A DNA stretch of 28,769 bases from an uncultured Nitrospira sp. (GCA_902500695.1 CABVRQ010000037.1:9825-38593), one strand, 5' to 3'. Shown: positions 15,910 through 23,960, counted from the stretch's first letter. The notes: generated by a model not told the origin, from the letters alone. A program made the numbers and translations.

Positions 15910-16830
15910 ATGAAGGTCGTGCGCGTATGCGTGAAAGGCTCCTCTTCACACACGCTCATCGTCTGGGTGGTAGCGTGCCTTCTCTTCTTTCCTGGCGTAG
16001 GCTTGAGTCTGACTGACCGGATTATTGCGGTTGTTAATAAGGAGGTGATTACCTGGTCCGATCTGGATAAAGAAATACGGGACGAGTACAAGCGCTTGAC
16101 CGCCAAATATCACGGAGAGGAACTGGACCGCCGATACCACCAAAAACAACGAGAAGTCCTAAACAAACTCATAGATGATCGGCTCCAAATTCAAGAAGCC
16201 CAAGCCAAGGGGGTCACCGTCACCCAGGACGAGATTGATGCCGCTTTACGGCGAACCCCCCTGCCACCCACCCAAACCGAAGAAGAATTCGGGCATCAAA
16301 TGCTCTTGAAAAAGCTCTTTGATTTCGAAGTTCGCCGAAACGTCGTTGTCGAGGAGGAAGAAATCAAACGGTATTATGACGCCAACCAAACTCTCTTTCT
16401 CACATCCCCTCACTACCGACTCAAGCAATGCCTGATAGCCGGAAAGGAAGAAAAGGAACGCGAGCGAGCAAAGAACAAAGCCCAAACCATGTATGCCGCA
16501 TGGACTCCGAATTCCTCGCTAGAGGACCTCGCCTCCAGTCATTTCGAGCGGGTGCGTGAATTGGGATGGGTGCGGGAAAACGAATTATTGGCCCCTCTGA
16601 GGCAGGTAGTCAAGGAACTGAAACCTGGACACATCTCGGCCCCCATTGAAACCCTCTTAGGATTTCACCTCGTCATGGTGGAAGAAATTCAACAACCCCA
16701 ACCGCTCCCCCTTGAAACCGTGGAACGGGATATCCGTGGGATACTGACTAAGCAACGATCCGAGGAAGCGTATCGGAATTGGCTTGCCGATATAAAACAA
16801 AAAGCCTTCATCGATGTGAGGCTTAAATAG
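15910..16830 (+). CDS. SurA-like periplasmic peptidyl-prolyl isomerase/chaperone
   Basis: This 306-residue protein has an N-terminal signal sequence (basic start, hydrophobic stretch about 16-34, probable cleavage near residue 33). A SurA N-terminal domain follows (about 35-150, beginning LTDRIIAVVNKEVITWSDLD, a classic SurA opening). A single PpiC/parvulin domain spans about 165-270 (GWVRENELLAPLRQVVKELKPGHIS and GFHLVMVEEI), and the end VDVRLK-like tail (AFIDVRLK) matches SurA. E. coli SurA has two parvulin domains; this has one, as many short homologues do. It would assist outer-membrane protein folding. It is 1 nt after mfd and surely cotranscribed. No terminator is visible before convergent argG. 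Confidence 0.88.
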   Translation: MKVVRVCVKGSSSHTLIVWVVACLLFFPGVGLSLTDRIIAVVNKEVITWSDLDKEIRDEYKRLTAKYHGEELDRRYHQKQREVLNKLIDDRLQIQEAQAKGVTVTQDEIDAALRRTPLPPTQTEEEFGHQMLLKKLFDFEVRRNVVVEEEEIKRYYDANQTLFLTSPHYRLKQCLIAGKEEKERERAKNKAQTMYAAWTPNSSLEDLASSHFERVRELGWVRENELLAPLRQVVKELKPGHISAPIETLLGFHLVMVEEIQQPQPLPLETVERDIRGILTKQRSEEAYRNWLADIKQKAFIDVRLK

Positions 16831-16896
16831 TCGTTTTCATTTTACCGCTCATGGCTCAAGACCTTCTCCCATCACGAATCCCTATCATTCTCCATC

Positions 16897-18150
16897 CTAC
16901 ATCTGGTCAAAGCGCCGATAGGTCTTTTGGGCCAGATTGTAAATCTCAATAAACCCTGCAGACGCATTCTGGTTGAAACTCGCATCCTTATTAAAAGTGG
17001 CCAAATTGGCATCGAATAGGGAATAGGGAGATTTCATTGCGACCACATCAGCTTTTCCTTTAAACAGTTTTACTTTCACCGTTCCCTTCACACGCTGGTT
17101 GGCGGAATCCTGAAAAGCATGGATGGCATCCATTGACGGATCAAACCATTTGGCGCCATAACAGGTGTACGCCCACTTTTCATCAATGAATTTTTTCAGT
17201 TCATTTAAGTCACGGGTATTGACGAGTTTTTCCAGATTAAAATGCGCTTTGATAAGAATTTCCGCTCCAGGAGCTTCATACACACCACGAACCTTCAATC
17301 CGACTACGCGGTCCTCCGTCAAATGCACAATGCCGACCCCATGCCTTGCCCCTACAGCATTAGCGCGTTCAATGACCTGGCAAAGGGGCAGATCCTCCCC
17401 ATTGATTGAACAAGGGATGCCTTTGTTGAACCCAACTTCGACAATTTCCGGTTCATCCGGTGCCTGCTCCGGGGGAATGCACACCTGCAGAAACTTTCGT
17501 AAATCAGGAATGCGGGCGGGGTCCTCAATATCCCCTCCCTCATTGGTCGAGCCCCACATATTGTCATCATGCGAATACAAATACTCTTTATTTTGTTTAA
17601 TGGGGATATCGTGTTGTTTGGCATAATCAATCTGCTCATCCCGGCCCATACTCCATTCACGGACTGGAGCGATCACTTTCATCGTGGCATCCAATGTCGT
17701 GATGTAATTTTCAAAGCGAACCTGGTCATTCCCTTTTCCGGTTGAGCCGTGAGCAATGACTTTGATTCCCCGCTCCTTAGCCACACGAACGGCAATTTCA
17801 GAAAGGGTCACCCGGGCAAGGGGAGTCGAGAGAGGATATCCCCCCTGGTAATCCGCATTGGCTTTAATGGCCCGAGACAGCAGTTTTTCAGCAAATTCTT
17901 CCCTGGCATCAATGACCACAGCCTCCTCGGCACCCAGTTTGATCGCCTTCGCTTTTACCGCTTCAAGATCCTCATGTAATTGGCCTACATCGACCGTAAG
18001 TGCCACGATGGAACAGGCATACGCTTCCTGAATCCATTTGAGCATAATGGAGGTATCCAGTCCTCCCGAGTACAGTAAAACACACTTATCAAAAGTTCCC
18101 TTTTTGGCTTCGTGAGATGCAATTTTCTGATACGTGATTTTTGATTCCAT
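16897..18150 (-). CDS. argG: Argininosuccinate synthase
   Basis: ArgG condenses citrulline and aspartate using ATP in arginine synthesis. The 417-residue protein carries the ATP-pyrophosphatase loop YSGGLDTS at 27-34, TVDVGQ, AHGSTGKGNDQVRFE and the citrulline/aspartate-binding SMGRDEQIDYA and NMWGSTNEGGDIEDP regions. The frame extends further upstream, but ATG at 18148-18150 is favoured by a strong AGGTGA ribosome site 7 nt away and by the N-terminal length. It converges on surA (66 nt apart) and lies downstream of the DAACS transporter on the same strand. Confidence 0.96.
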   Translation of the reverse strand: MESKITYQKIASHEAKKGTFDKCVLLYSGGLDTSIMLKWIQEAYACSIVALTVDVGQLHEDLEAVKAKAIKLGAEEAVVIDAREEFAEKLLSRAIKANADYQGGYPLSTPLARVTLSEIAVRVAKERGIKVIAHGSTGKGNDQVRFENYITTLDATMKVIAPVREWSMGRDEQIDYAKQHDIPIKQNKEYLYSHDDNMWGSTNEGGDIEDPARIPDLRKFLQVCIPPEQAPDEPEIVEVGFNKGIPCSINGEDLPLCQVIERANAVGARHGVGIVHLTEDRVVGLKVRGVYEAPGAEILIKAHFNLEKLVNTRDLNELKKFIDEKWAYTCYGAKWFDPSMDAIHAFQDSANQRVKGTVKVKLFKGKADVVAMKSPYSLFDANLATFNKDASFNQNASAGFIEIYNLAQKTYRRFDQM

Positions 18151-18157
18151 GCCGTGT

Positions 18158-18163
18158 TCACCT
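18158..18163 (-). promoter_or_regulatory. Ribosome binding site that fixes the argG start
   Basis: AGGTGA on the minus strand sits 7 nt upstream of ATG 18150. A six-codon ORF (start 18184, MYATLF then TAG) ends inside this site in another frame; it has no arginine codons, so it is probably incidental, although it could affect initiation. Confidence 0.6.
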
Positions 18164-18187
18164 AAAATAAGGTTGCGTACATTTATT

Positions 18188-18227
18188 GAGCCCCCACCAT
18201 TGTTCAACCGCAAGGGCTCGCTTTTTT
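18188..18227 (+). terminator. Terminator-like hairpin with T-run, plus-strand orientation
   Basis: GAGCCC (18188-18193) and GGGCTC (18214-18219) form a perfect 6-bp stem with a 20-nt loop, followed two bases later by six T (18222-18227) on the plus strand. Both flanking genes run on the minus strand, where the hairpin is preceded by A6 and not followed by T, so it would not end the DAACS transcript. It might stop antisense transcription coming through argG, or act as a structured argG leader. Confidence 0.35.
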
Positions 18228-18264
18228 ATTGAATAATAACCCAAGAAGATCCAGGAATTCGATA

Positions 18265-19452
18265 TTAGGCGGTGACATATCGATCGACCACGGCGGCACC
18301 CACCGCATCACCCCAGACATTCACGGCAGTGCGAAACCGATCGATCAACCAGTCAATGGCCAAGAGGAGTCCCAGCCCCTCGAGTGGAAGCCCGACAGCC
18401 TGAAATACCACGACCATCGTCACAAGCCCGGCTTCAGGGATCCCTGCAGCGCCGATGGCAGACACGGTCGCCACCACAAACAGGACAATAAGCGCCCCTC
18501 CACTTAATTCAATCCCCCAGGCCTGGGCAATAAACACTGCGGCTACCGCCTCATACAATGCCGATCCATCCATATTGACCGTCGCACCTACTGGAAGGAC
18601 AAACCGGCTTGATCGACTGCTCACCCCGGCACTTTCCACGCCTTCCATTGTCAGAGGCAAGGTCGCAGACGAACTCGCGGTCGCAAACGCGCTCGTGAGG
18701 GCCGCGCCAAGAGCGCGCATATATGCCAAGGGATGACGTCGACCAGCCACATGCAAAATGAGCCCAAGAATGATTCCTGCATGGATCGCCAATCCCAGAA
18801 GTACCGTAACCGTGAATAGCCCTAAACCAACTAACAGCGCCACAATACCATCAAGTCCGCCGGCACTTGATAAACGTCCTGCCACCAAGCCAAACACGCC
18901 AATGGGACCGATCCACATCACGATGTGGACCAACTTCATGATTGCCCCGAATATCCCTTCGAAAAAATTGAGCACCAATGTACCATTTTCCCCGACCGTC
19001 GTCAGGGCCGCCCCGAATGCCAAAGAAAAGATTACCAATGGCAGCAATTCACCTTGTGAAGCTGCCGCGAATAAATTCGGGGAAAAGAATCCCTCTATAA
19101 GATCGAACCATCCGATGTTCACCGCCGTCTCAACACCGGAAGGGGCCACCGCCGAGGCAATATCGGCTCCCACTCCAGGTTTAATCAGACTGACGAGGAT
19201 CATCCCCAGCACAATGGCCATCCCCGAGGTGATTACATAGTAGATGACCGTCGCTCCTCCTAATTTTCCCAACTGGCGAATATCTCCCAAGGATCCAACG
19301 CCCTGGATAATCGAAGCTACAATCAAGGGCACCACCAGCATCCGCAACATCCGGATCCAGAGTTCACCAAGAATTTCCACATGGCGAGCGACTTCTGGAG
19401 CCAGGGCCCCGAGCACCCCGCCAGCTACCGCGCCGGTCACCATGAGCCACAC
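18265..19452 (-). CDS. DAACS-family dicarboxylate/amino acid:cation symporter
   Basis: This 395-residue membrane protein belongs to the SLC1/DAACS family (GltP/DctA type) that imports dicarboxylates or acidic and neutral amino acids with H+ or Na+. The two hairpin/binding signatures are visible: SSSATLPLTMEGVE and NMDGSALYEAVAAVF (Asn293 onward), the latter forming the cation and substrate site. About eight spans plus two re-entrant loops are expected. It begins at GTG (19450-19452) at the edge of the first span, or at ATG three codons later; an in-frame stop near 19520 limits any extension and no ATG lies above. It is 82 nt downstream of the 90-residue gene and could be the last gene of that unit. 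Confidence 0.88.
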   Translation of the reverse strand: MWLMVTGAVAGGVLGALAPEVARHVEILGELWIRMLRMLVVPLIVASIIQGVGSLGDIRQLGKLGGATVIYYVITSGMAIVLGMILVSLIKPGVGADIASAVAPSGVETAVNIGWFDLIEGFFSPNLFAAASQGELLPLVIFSLAFGAALTTVGENGTLVLNFFEGIFGAIMKLVHIVMWIGPIGVFGLVAGRLSSAGGLDGIVALLVGLGLFTVTVLLGLAIHAGIILGLILHVAGRRHPLAYMRALGAALTSAFATASSSATLPLTMEGVESAGVSSRSSRFVLPVGATVNMDGSALYEAVAAVFIAQAWGIELSGGALIVLFVVATVSAIGAAGIPEAGLVTMVVVFQAVGLPLEGLGLLLAIDWLIDRFRTAVNVWGDAVGAAVVDRYVTA

Positions 19453-19534
19453 AAGAGGACCATGGCCATTTCCACGATCTACAGATAGGGATTGTTTGGT
19501 AATGGGACGAACCTGAGTTTAGGGAAGGGAAAAA

Positions 19535-19807
19535 CTACTTGGCCTTTTTGGCTAATTTCTGTCCGGGTACCCCGACATCCAGAGGAGTGGCCTTAGTTTG
19601 CCTCACAATGTCATCGGAACTATCGAGGGAAATAATGGGCTCGAGCTTATGATGCAAGTAAATGAGAGCCCTGGATGGTTCCACACCAATCTGCCAACCA
19701 AGATCCTGGTCCGGCTTCAGTTCTTGAACATAGGCAATGGACGATGCACTGATGAAGGTCTTTCGTTCCCCTGTCAGCGTCGATTGTCTGACTTGTAAAA
19801 AAGACAT
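19535..19807 (-). CDS. Small 90-residue protein of unknown function
   Basis: I do not recognise this family with confidence. The start is fixed by AAGGAG at 19813-19818, 5 nt before ATG 19807; the longer frame upstream would run into the preceding gene. The core (residues 3-70) looks like a short all-beta module: TLTGERKTFISASSIAYVQE, then QDLGWQIGVEPS, then RALIYLHHKLEPIISLDS and DDIVRQ. The order strand, 'I' position, strand, strand, helix resembles the small FlbD-like fold, but this is only a pattern impression. The tail is Lys-rich (KLAKKAK). No signal peptide or membrane span. It follows the 664-residue gene by 28 nt, so it is likely part of that operon and could be a subunit or substrate. 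Confidence 0.75.
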   Translation of the reverse strand: MSFLQVRQSTLTGERKTFISASSIAYVQELKPDQDLGWQIGVEPSRALIYLHHKLEPIISLDSSDDIVRQTKATPLDVGVPGQKLAKKAK

Positions 19808-19835
19808 GCTCACTCCTTTCAATCGTAACCACCCC

Positions 19836-21830
19836 TTACAACCAGGTGAAGGCCTGCCCCCAACCTTCCTTGGCATGTGCAGTTACCTCGGCAAGAATTT
19901 CGGCCGGAACGGCCTTTGGGTCACCCACCTCCATCTGATTATAGTGAAACGCATAAATATGGGCGGCAAAATGCTCGAAGGTTAATGACGATTCTCCTGG
20001 AATTTCCCAATGACCGACCACAGACGGTTCAACCCCTCTCCCCCAATTTTGACGGCCCTCGTTATTCGGATTGAAAAAATAGACACGAACCTTCCCCTCT
20101 TCATCCTCGGCCACACGCTGAATGGAGACGGCGTGATATCCTAAAAACACCCCGTGGACGTTGGTAATGAGGAGCCCAACTGGATTCGGGTACACCAAAT
20201 CATGCCCCCCGTCATATAAGGGATGATGTGTGGCATAAAATAACCGTAAAAATTCCTCATACCCGGAGACTGTCTGGTTAATCATAGTAATTGAAGCCAG
20301 ACTGGTCGCCACCCACCGACCGTACAAAGCCGGGTTCACCCATTTGTGTGGGTCCTCACCCCGTAATGCCGCACGCTTCATCTTTTCATCGTAGATACGA
20401 TCGAGATGGGGAACCAGAATGCGTGACACCGGATCGAGCTTCAAATCAAATTTTCCTTCCGCGACTCCTCCCCCGATTTCTCCGGATAAGATCGGCAGCC
20501 CCTCAAAAAGGAATTCAACAGTGTCGTCCCGAGCCGCGCTGGTCAGTAATTGGAGCAAGTATCCAGGATCATGGAGACTCCAGAGACTCAGGGCTCGGGC
20601 GCCCTGACAGGTCGGGTTGTTTCCCTGGCCCACTCCCAACGGCTGCCCTAATATGGCAATGGCTCCACCCACAATGGCAGCATTGGCGGTAATCCCAGTC
20701 CCACGGGGCAGATGCTTCTTGGTTACGTGTTGGGCAGTAGAACACAAATCAAGATTAAGCAATTTGGTCAGACCATCAGCGACCTCTGGTCGTGCCAGGA
20801 GCATCCGCTCCAACATCTGTTGAAATCCATAGATAATCCAACTGGTGGCGGGATGAATGGTCAGGCGCATTAACTCAAAGACCTTTTCCCGATATTGTTC
20901 CATATGGGCCTGGCCGACCTCGGTCAAATCCAAGGCAATCGCCAGGGTTCCCGTTTCTTCATTCTTGAGGACATGCTGGAGGAATGCGACATGGTATTCG
21001 CTGGATAGACCGGTCAGCGTCAATAATTTCCCGACCACCTTCGCCTCATTTTCAATCTCATGCGCGGTGGCTTTGGCAAGGAGAGTGCGATAGTCCGTGG
21101 GAGAGCCTGCTTTCTTGGCCAGTGGTGTGGGAGGACCCGTGGCCTTGATGTACCGGTCTAGTCTGGCGGCCAGCTTGGGATCTGGATCCTTCTGAATGTT
21201 TTTGGCTTGCTCAATCATTTTTAAGGTAAGGCTGACATCAATCGGTCGCTGGGCGACTCGCGCATCGATATCATCAAGAACGTGTTCCAGCAACCCTTCC
21301 GAGGAAATCTCTTGTTCAATCATGGCTAATATTCTGCGCGCTCGTGCATAGACCTTCGGACGCAGACGAGACTCCTCGGTCTCACTGCCGTACAACAAAT
21401 CGAGATTGAGCCCCATGACCGTCTGTAAAAAAGATTGAGCGAGTTGCGCAGAAAATTTCGGGTGTTGCGAGTCACCGGCTGCAATGGATAAAACCCGAAG
21501 CTCGCTCAGCATTTCTAATGACGAATACTGCCCTTCGGCACGGAGCCCCCCACCCACCAACTCGGGCAGGAGCCGGTCAGGATGTTCCCAGGGTCCGGCA
21601 TGAAAAACCCCAGCGGAGTCAAAACGGTGGGCCTGTCCTCTCACGATTTGCAGTCCTTCGTCGCTTTCAAACAAATCCGTGGCACGACGAACGACCTCTG
21701 GCTGATACTTGGCCTTGGCAAATGGCTCCGCCTGCTCCAAGGCCTCAAGGGCCGGAAGTAGGGCTTGCTCCTGACGGGCAGTCGCGGCCGTTAATTCAGG
21801 CTGAGACGAGCCCTTGGGGGAATCACTCAT
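19836..21830 (-). CDS. 664-residue protein with probable papain/transglutaminase-like catalytic domain
   Basis: No named family is recognised. Residues 1-380 are mostly alpha-helical and rich in Leu, Ala and Glu, without signal peptide or membrane span. The C-terminal part looks like a papain-fold enzyme. Cys408 sits at the start of a helix (NNPTCQGARALSLWS), His566 in a strand (GYHAVSIQRV) and Asn587 in the next strand (VYFFNPNNEGRQNWG), the order and 21-residue His-Asn spacing expected of a Cys-His-Asn/Asp triad as in YopT-like and transglutaminase-like proteins. The start ATG 21830 is preceded by AGGAG ten nt upstream and overlaps the ATP-grasp gene by 8 nt, so the two are coupled. It could be a peptidase, an amidase or an acyl-transferring enzyme acting with the ligase. 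Confidence 0.8.
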   Translation of the reverse strand: MSDSPKGSSQPELTAATARQEQALLPALEALEQAEPFAKAKYQPEVVRRATDLFESDEGLQIVRGQAHRFDSAGVFHAGPWEHPDRLLPELVGGGLRAEGQYSSLEMLSELRVLSIAAGDSQHPKFSAQLAQSFLQTVMGLNLDLLYGSETEESRLRPKVYARARRILAMIEQEISSEGLLEHVLDDIDARVAQRPIDVSLTLKMIEQAKNIQKDPDPKLAARLDRYIKATGPPTPLAKKAGSPTDYRTLLAKATAHEIENEAKVVGKLLTLTGLSSEYHVAFLQHVLKNEETGTLAIALDLTEVGQAHMEQYREKVFELMRLTIHPATSWIIYGFQQMLERMLLARPEVADGLTKLLNLDLCSTAQHVTKKHLPRGTGITANAAIVGGAIAILGQPLGVGQGNNPTCQGARALSLWSLHDPGYLLQLLTSAARDDTVEFLFEGLPILSGEIGGGVAEGKFDLKLDPVSRILVPHLDRIYDEKMKRAALRGEDPHKWVNPALYGRWVATSLASITMINQTVSGYEEFLRLFYATHHPLYDGGHDLVYPNPVGLLITNVHGVFLGYHAVSIQRVAEDEEGKVRVYFFNPNNEGRQNWGRGVEPSVVGHWEIPGESSLTFEHFAAHIYAFHYNQMEVGDPKAVPAEILAEVTAHAKEGWGQAFTWL

Positions 21831-23070
21831 AGAAATCATACTCCTCATAGCGCTGTACGAGTTCACGCAGAGTTTCCGGATCTTCTCCAGCAAGGAAGAC
21901 CGTCCCATAATGGTTACCGAAACCCACGCGCTCTGCCACTTTGGCGGTGACGGGTTCAAACATGGTATGCCGGTCCATATACGGATGGGCTTCCAATTCT
22001 TTGGGAAACTGGAGTTGATGGACGCTGGCTTTTCGAGGATACACCATTAAGTTAGCCGCAAAAATTTTATGGTCTTTTTCTTTTGGGAAAAATCGGTCTA
22101 ATTCTGTTTTGGAGGTATTGGGATCGGAGCATAACAACAGAGCCGCATAGGGATTAAAACCATGGGCACGTTGAATGAGTTCGAATATATGGCCGCCGGG
22201 AACACGAGCCGCCACCTCCCCAAAATGCAACTCCCCCTCCTGATCCAGAAAATATTCCGGATGAATCATACCATTAACGATGCCGAATGCCTTCATGAGT
22301 TTTTCAATCGCCTTACGAATCTTTGTCCGCTGTTTGCTGAGCTTCGGCGTTTCCGGCACGATCTGGGAATAGCCCAGATGCACGTACTCGGTAATATTCA
22401 TAAATTCGATTTTGCCCTTATGAATAAAGGCTTCGACCGAAAATTCCTGACCGGCCAAATGGCTTTCGGCCAGACATGGAAAGGCATCGTCGGGAAGGGA
22501 GGTGATGTCTTGTCGGCTTCGAACAAACACATGGCCCACACTGCCAGCCGCCGACAGAGGTTTCAAATGAACCGGTTCGGGCACTTCCTCTTGCAAGCGA
22601 AGTCTGGCCTCATTGATGTCATCAAAAAACGCTAGAGCTTCTTCCCGTGAGCGAATCTCTTCAAAAACCCCGACACGAATGCCGTTCATTTGCGCATTGC
22701 GCTTCATCATGGCCTTGTCTCGGAACAGCAGAGCCCGTTGAAAGGCGCGTGGATCTTTCAGTAGACGGGTGTTGAGAGACCCGGCCCATTCCACCGTTTC
22801 TTCATACAGCGGCACAGCATGACTCACCCCCCGCTCCACCAACTTTTCATAGAGTCGGTCTGAGTTCTGGTTGTGCACATAAAAGTCCCAGGTCACCACA
22901 TCAACCCCATCCTCTTTCAATGCGATATCGAAACCCTCCGGTACCACCGCGACGAAGGGGATGTTGTGTTCCTTTGCGGCTTCCATCGTTTCCAAGCTAT
23001 AGCCGAGCAAAGCGACCGGCGCCTTCTTTACTACCCGGGCTTTTTTTACCTTTGGTGCGCTCTTTTCCAT
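21823..23070 (-). CDS. ATP-grasp ligase of unknown substrate
   Basis: This 415-residue protein has the ATP-grasp carboxylate-amine ligase layout. A basic N-terminal tail (KVKKARVVKKAP) leads to a preATP-grasp Rossmann-like domain (about 15-120). The ATP-binding lobe has PVHLKPLSAAGSVGHVFV and ESHLAGQEFSVEAF. The Mg/ATP site is seen at GMIHPEYFLDQEGELHFGEVAAR (written here as HPEYF and FGEVAARVPGG), with the typical Glu residues and the Arg-x-x-Gly-Gly end. Relatives join an acyl phosphate to an amine (dipeptide, carnosine-type or amino-acid ligases). The start ATG 23070 is fixed by a near-perfect AAGGAGGT (23075-23082) 4 nt upstream. It overlaps the triad protein by 8 nt and lies 116 nt after the GNAT gene. 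The actual substrate cannot be deduced. Confidence 0.88.
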   Translation of the reverse strand: MEKSAPKVKKARVVKKAPVALLGYSLETMEAAKEHNIPFVAVVPEGFDIALKEDGVDVVTWDFYVHNQNSDRLYEKLVERGVSHAVPLYEETVEWAGSLNTRLLKDPRAFQRALLFRDKAMMKRNAQMNGIRVGVFEEIRSREEALAFFDDINEARLRLQEEVPEPVHLKPLSAAGSVGHVFVRSRQDITSLPDDAFPCLAESHLAGQEFSVEAFIHKGKIEFMNITEYVHLGYSQIVPETPKLSKQRTKIRKAIEKLMKAFGIVNGMIHPEYFLDQEGELHFGEVAARVPGGHIFELIQRAHGFNPYAALLLCSDPNTSKTELDRFFPKEKDHKIFAANLMVYPRKASVHQLQFPKELEAHPYMDRHTMFEPVTAKVAERVGFGNHYGTVFLAGEDPETLRELVQRYEEYDFYE

Positions 23071-23074
23071 GCAG

Positions 23075-23082
23075 ACCTCCTT
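23075..23082 (-). promoter_or_regulatory. Strong Shine-Dalgarno of the ATP-grasp gene
   Basis: AAGGAGGT on the minus strand, complementary to the 16S 3' end over eight bases and 4 nt before ATG 23070. It decides the start against a longer open frame reaching 23148 and predicts strong translation of the ligase. Confidence 0.8.
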
Positions 23083-23186
23083 AGGTGGGGGACATATCAA
23101 ATAAACTCCTCCATGCTGTCGCTGCCAGCAGACAAATGGAGAACCCATCAGGAATAATGACTGGCTCGTTTGGGAGGAAAGGTGTG

Positions 23187-23753
23187 TTAGAACAGATATT
23201 GGTACAGTTCAAAACCCTCTTCATAATAGGGTTTCAACCAACCGCCGCGCCACTCTAAGACTTGGTCACGAGTGGTCGCAATGCATTCAAAGCCGAACCG
23301 GCGATAGGAGCGCGTGGCCCAAAAAGCCTTGGGGTGAGCAATTAACACCATGCCACGTTTCCCCTCGCGCCAAGCCACATCACGGACGTGATTGAGTAAT
23401 TGAGGCCCAAACCCTTTGCCAGTTTGGTGATCATAAACATAGATGTATCCGATATAAAACATGTCTCCGACTGACTGCGAAGACACGATGCCTACCGGCG
23501 CATTCCCTTCCCGCCCGATATAAAACTGCCGCCGTGCAAACTCTCTCTCTCCCCAGGATTCATCCACCTCATGCTCCGCCATATCCTTTTCATGAAGAAA
23601 GGGTCGATACCAGTCGGCAGAAGACCTGAGAATATTGGCGGCAACAACCATCTCATGACGTTTGGCCGGCTGAATATCCAGGCCCCGATGAATAATTCTT
23701 CTACCGTTTCTCCGATGTAGACGTTCTCCAATTTCCGTTTGATTTTGCATCAT
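23187..23753 (-). CDS. GNAT-family N-acetyltransferase
   Basis: This protein of 188 residues has a GNAT core: a strand pair QFYIGREGNAPVGIVSSQSV, then DMFYIGYIYVYDHQTGKGFG, where QTGKGFG is the acetyl-CoA pyrophosphate loop (Q/R-x-x-G-x-G), the helix PQLLNHVRDVAW, and the C-terminal AFWATRSYRRFGFE that closes the CoA site. GNATs acetylate amines of small molecules or proteins. ATG 23753 or the next ATG at 23750 is the likely start, with AAGGAT about 9 nt upstream; an upstream ATG at 23795 is less likely because it lacks a site and lies inside a palindrome. It is the first gene of the minus-strand cluster leading to the ATP-grasp and triad genes and is preceded by the repeat-rich noncoding region. 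Confidence 0.85.
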   Translation of the reverse strand: MMQNQTEIGERLHRRNGRRIIHRGLDIQPAKRHEMVVAANILRSSADWYRPFLHEKDMAEHEVDESWGEREFARRQFYIGREGNAPVGIVSSQSVGDMFYIGYIYVYDHQTGKGFGPQLLNHVRDVAWREGKRGMVLIAHPKAFWATRSYRRFGFECIATTRDQVLEWRGGWLKPYYEEGFELYQYLF

Positions 23754-23786
23754 GAAGATCGATCCTTTTTTAAAAAAATTGTGACA

Positions 23787-23816
23787 CGGACTCATGCTCT
23801 TAAAGAGCCGGGTCCG
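23787..23816. repeat. Nested dyad in the GNAT leader
   Basis: GCTCTTAAAGAGC (23796-23808) is a perfect 13-bp palindrome with a single central base. It is flanked by CGGAC (23787-23791) and GTCCG (23812-23816), so an RNA from the minus strand could form a two-tier stem about 34 nt upstream of the GNAT start. An oligo-T/oligo-A tract lies between it and the ribosome site. Confidence 0.6.
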
Positions 23817-23858
23817 AGGGTCATTGCCTATTTTTTATAATTGTTTTTGGAGGGAAAA

Positions 23859-23889
23859 TTGGTGTGAGCAACCCTTTAATTCACACCAA
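23859..23889. repeat. Perfect 9-bp inverted repeat, 13-nt spacer
   Basis: Arms TTGGTGTGA (23859-23867) and TCACACCAA (23881-23889). Arm centres are 22 bp apart, about two helical turns, suitable for a dimeric regulator. It lies where the -35 region would be for a TATAAA -10 at 23834-23839 on the minus strand. The TGTGA/TCACA cores resemble a CRP-type half-site, but the 13-nt spacing is wrong for CRP. Confidence 0.7.
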
Positions 23890-23923
23890 CATTTCCGCAT
23901 TGTGTAAGATTTTGAATTCTTGC

Positions 23924-23960
23924 TACGAAAACAAATAGAAGCCTTTATTCCGTTTTCGTA
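23924..23960. repeat. Perfect 9-bp inverted repeat, 19-nt spacer
   Basis: Arms TACGAAAAC (23924-23932) and GTTTTCGTA (23952-23960). The right arm overlaps the adjacent palindrome 23955-23969, so alternative hairpins could form in RNA. Confidence 0.65.

Noticed and set aside
15958..15985. Lipobox (VVAC) in the SurA-like protein
   Set aside because: The Cys lies in the middle of the hydrophobic stretch with more hydrophobic residues after it, so signal peptidase I cleavage later is more likely than lipidation.
18151..18213. 21-residue N-terminal extension of ArgG
   Set aside because: A strong AGGTGA site 7 nt before ATG 18150 and normal family length favour the shorter protein.
21823..23753. 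Assignment of the GNAT and ATP-grasp pair to N-acetylglutaminylglutamine amide synthesis
   Set aside because: That pathway uses a fused GNAT/ATP-grasp protein and an asparagine-synthetase-like partner; here the proteins are separate and the partner is missing, while a papain-like protein is present.
23859..23889. CRP/FNR-like site from TGTGA and TCACA
   Set aside because: The cores are 13 nt apart, whereas CRP sites have 6 nt; kept only as an unassigned inverted repeat.
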